Shown: piece after piece, positions 6,005-6,919 of the stretch
How the letters are laid out: the number at the start of each line of letters is the position of its first letter
How positions within the stretch are numbered: the stretch's first letter is position 1
Source of the DNA: an uncultured Verrucomicrobiota bacterium
Lineage (GTDB): Bacteria; Verrucomicrobiota; Verrucomicrobiae; Verrucomicrobiales; DEV007
NCBI GenBank assembly: GCA_902591645.1
Contig: CACJBM010000080.1
Coordinates: forward strand, 1-6,919
Reading direction: 5' to 3'
DNA: 6,919 nt
Position numbers and translations under genes: made by a program
Notes under the pieces: generated by a model
What the model was told of the DNA's origin: nothing
Databases searched by the model: none
Seen by the model: only the letters and a program-made list of their open reading frames with translations

Positions 6005-6919
6005 TTAGAGGTCCAATCCGTTAGGGATAGCGACACTAACAGAACCGGCTTCTCCCTTGCGCTGGATAGCATAACCAGATCCAAGAGTCTCAGCTCCTTT
6101 GTCTGCGTCGCCCTGTCCTACTGCTTTCCAACCTTTAGATTGTGGAGGGAATCCACCACCGTCGGTGTAGTAGTACTGAGCGTATCCGCCGTTTCCGTCT
6201 GGGCTCCAGACAAGGTCTCCGCTTCCGGAGTTTCCTTTAGCGAGGAATGCATCGAGGCCTGTATCATCAAGAGCAACACCTACTGGAAGTACACGGTTAA
6301 GGAAATTGAATCCTGTTCCTACTCCGAATGAAGTTGCCTCAGTGCGTACGTGACCAACAAATACGATGTCAAGGTCATCTGCCGCACGGCGCTGAATGAA
6401 GATACCAGCAGTGAATGGAACTGAAGTTCCAGCCTGGTCTGCACCACCTGCACCGATAGCGCGCCATCCTGCAGGACGTGGTGGGAATCCTTTGCCGTCA
6501 TCATAGAAGATCTGAGCGAATCCGTCTCCTGTTGGAATCCATACAACATCAGCTGTAGTTGCGTTGCCTGCTCCGAGTCCTGCTTCGTTAGCAGCACCGA
6601 AGAGAGAACCAACGGTAACGTCAGCGCGTACTTCATAAGAATCGCCTGAACTTACAGCAAGATCAGTATCAAGTGTTGTTGCGTCACTTCCATTTACAGA
6701 AGCAGACTCACCACTAGTGATGTTCTGTACTGTATAAGAAACTCCATCATCAAGAAGAGCAGTGAAGTCAGCGTCATTGTCTGTTGCATCATCTGCATCG
6801 AACTCACCAGCTGCAGCAATCGCATTTCCAACGTTAACACCCATCAAGGTGAAAGAATTGCCTTTGGCTGTTTCTGTGTGATAACCAACCGGTTTAGTGG
6901 TTGCTGTCTGAGCGCTTAC
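6005..6919 (-). CDS. Secreted repeat protein of verrucomicrobial type (TIGR02597-like), N-terminus cut by window edge
   Basis: The frame stays open from the stop at 6005-6007 to the right edge, giving 304 residues. The TTG at 6847 and ATG at 6844 are internal codons, not starts. The visible chain begins V-S-A-Q-T-A-T-T-K-P-V-G-Y; V-S-A before Q fits a signal-peptidase site, so only the signal peptide is probably missing. The style (AQTATT.PVGY, a D-A-D-F-x-A-L-L-D-D-G segment, an N-E-A-G-L stretch, V-W-x-P-x-G) recalls the conserved verrucomicrobial family I remember as TIGR02597, function unknown. A segment of about 55 residues occurs twice, at residues 124-178 and 235-288, with G-F-P-P and I-Q-R in both. 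There is no cysteine, PEP-CTERM tail or anchor; it ends N-G-L-D-L. Codons look uniformly optimised (many GCT, GTT, GGA, ATC), suggesting strong expression. Surface or matrix material is a guess. Confidence 0.85.
   Translation of the reverse strand, partial: VSAQTATTKPVGYHTETAKGNSFTLMGVNVGNAIAAAGEFDADDATDNDADFTALLDDGVSYTVQNITSGESASVNGSDATTLDTDLAVSSGDSYEVRADVTVGSLFGAANEAGLGAGNATTADVVWIPTGDGFAQIFYDDGKGFPPRPAGWRAIGAGGADQAGTSVPFTAGIFIQRRAADDLDIVFVGHVRTEATSFGVGTGFNFLNRVLPVGVALDDTGLDAFLAKGNSGSGDLVWSPDGNGGYAQYYYTDGGGFPPQSKGWKAVGQGDADKGAETLGSGYAIQRKGEAGSVSVAIPNGLDL
6056..6217 (-). repeat. Second copy of the internal GFPP repeat
   Basis: Residues 235-288 of the secreted protein. It begins D-L-V-W-S-P-D-G-N-G-G-Y-A-Q, continues with G-G-F-P-P, G-W-K-A-V-G-Q-G-D-A-D-K, and ends G-Y-A-I-Q-R-K. 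It is close to the C-terminus, so the copy that follows the repeat is much shorter than after the first one. Confidence 0.75.
6386..6550 (-). repeat. First copy of the internal GFPP repeat
   Basis: Residues 124-178 of the secreted protein. It begins D-V-V-W-I-P-T-G-D-G-F-A-Q, continues with K-G-F-P-P, G-W-R-A-I-G-A-G-G-A-D-Q, and ends G-I-F-I-Q-R-R. It matches the second copy position by position with one-residue gaps. The DNA has diverged more than the protein, so the duplication is old. Confidence 0.75.

Noticed and set aside
5999..6636. Overlapping 105- to 110-codon frames on both strands in the secreted-protein gene
   Set aside because: They are out of frame with the repeat protein, whose internal duplication is visible at the protein level only in its own frame.
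6842..6847. TTG/ATG as the start of the secreted-repeat protein
   Set aside because: The frame continues without a stop to the right edge, and the upstream residues (V-S-A-Q-T-A-T-T-K-P-V-G-Y) fit the mature N-terminus expected for this family.
1..6919. CRISPR array, tRNA, rRNA, transposase or defence genes
   Set aside because: No spaced direct repeats, cloverleaf, rRNA-like stretch, transposase or nuclease motifs were found on either strand by eye.

Overview
The window most likely comes from a member of the phylum Verrucomicrobiota, probably aquatic. Three signs point there: a short PEP-CTERM protein with the tail PEP-hydrophobic-RRRR; a secreted protein with a verrucomicrobial-style internal repeat, which I recall as the TIGR02597 type; and a small reading frame ending in the E-E-S-x-D-L-x-x-W ... 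R-F-A-L motif seen at the C-termini of verrucomicrobial secreted proteins. None of the three has been checked against a database, and no genus can be given.

Layout. Positions 1-3132 (+ strand) look like one transcription unit: the 3' end of an unrecognised gene, then two related genes that each encode an N-terminal four-cysteine zinc ribbon, a low-complexity charged linker, one membrane helix and an extracytoplasmic domain. The two outer domains can be aligned through several shared motifs, so the genes are tandem paralogues of unknown function. The unit ends in a series of hairpins at 3132-3260, the last of which is a bidirectional terminator.

The remaining genes are on the - strand. At 3332-3937 is the PEP-CTERM protein, with a good extended -10 promoter and a possible leader hairpin. 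A 700-base AT-rich gap follows, holding a 13-bp inverted repeat and, at 4362-4538, a 58-codon frame that looks like the orphan C-terminus of a larger secreted protein. At 4638-5729 is a CNNM/HlyC-type membrane protein with two CBS domains, probably a divalent-cation transporter. After a gap with two small inverted repeats and a strong GC-rich hairpin terminator, 6005-6919 encodes most of a secreted repeat protein that runs off the right edge just at its presumed signal-peptide cleavage site.

The genes do not form an evident pathway. Most concern the cell envelope. The least explained part is the pair of zinc-ribbon membrane proteins, the best candidate here for an uncharacterised system. The evidence supports a paralogous gene pair, not a defined function.
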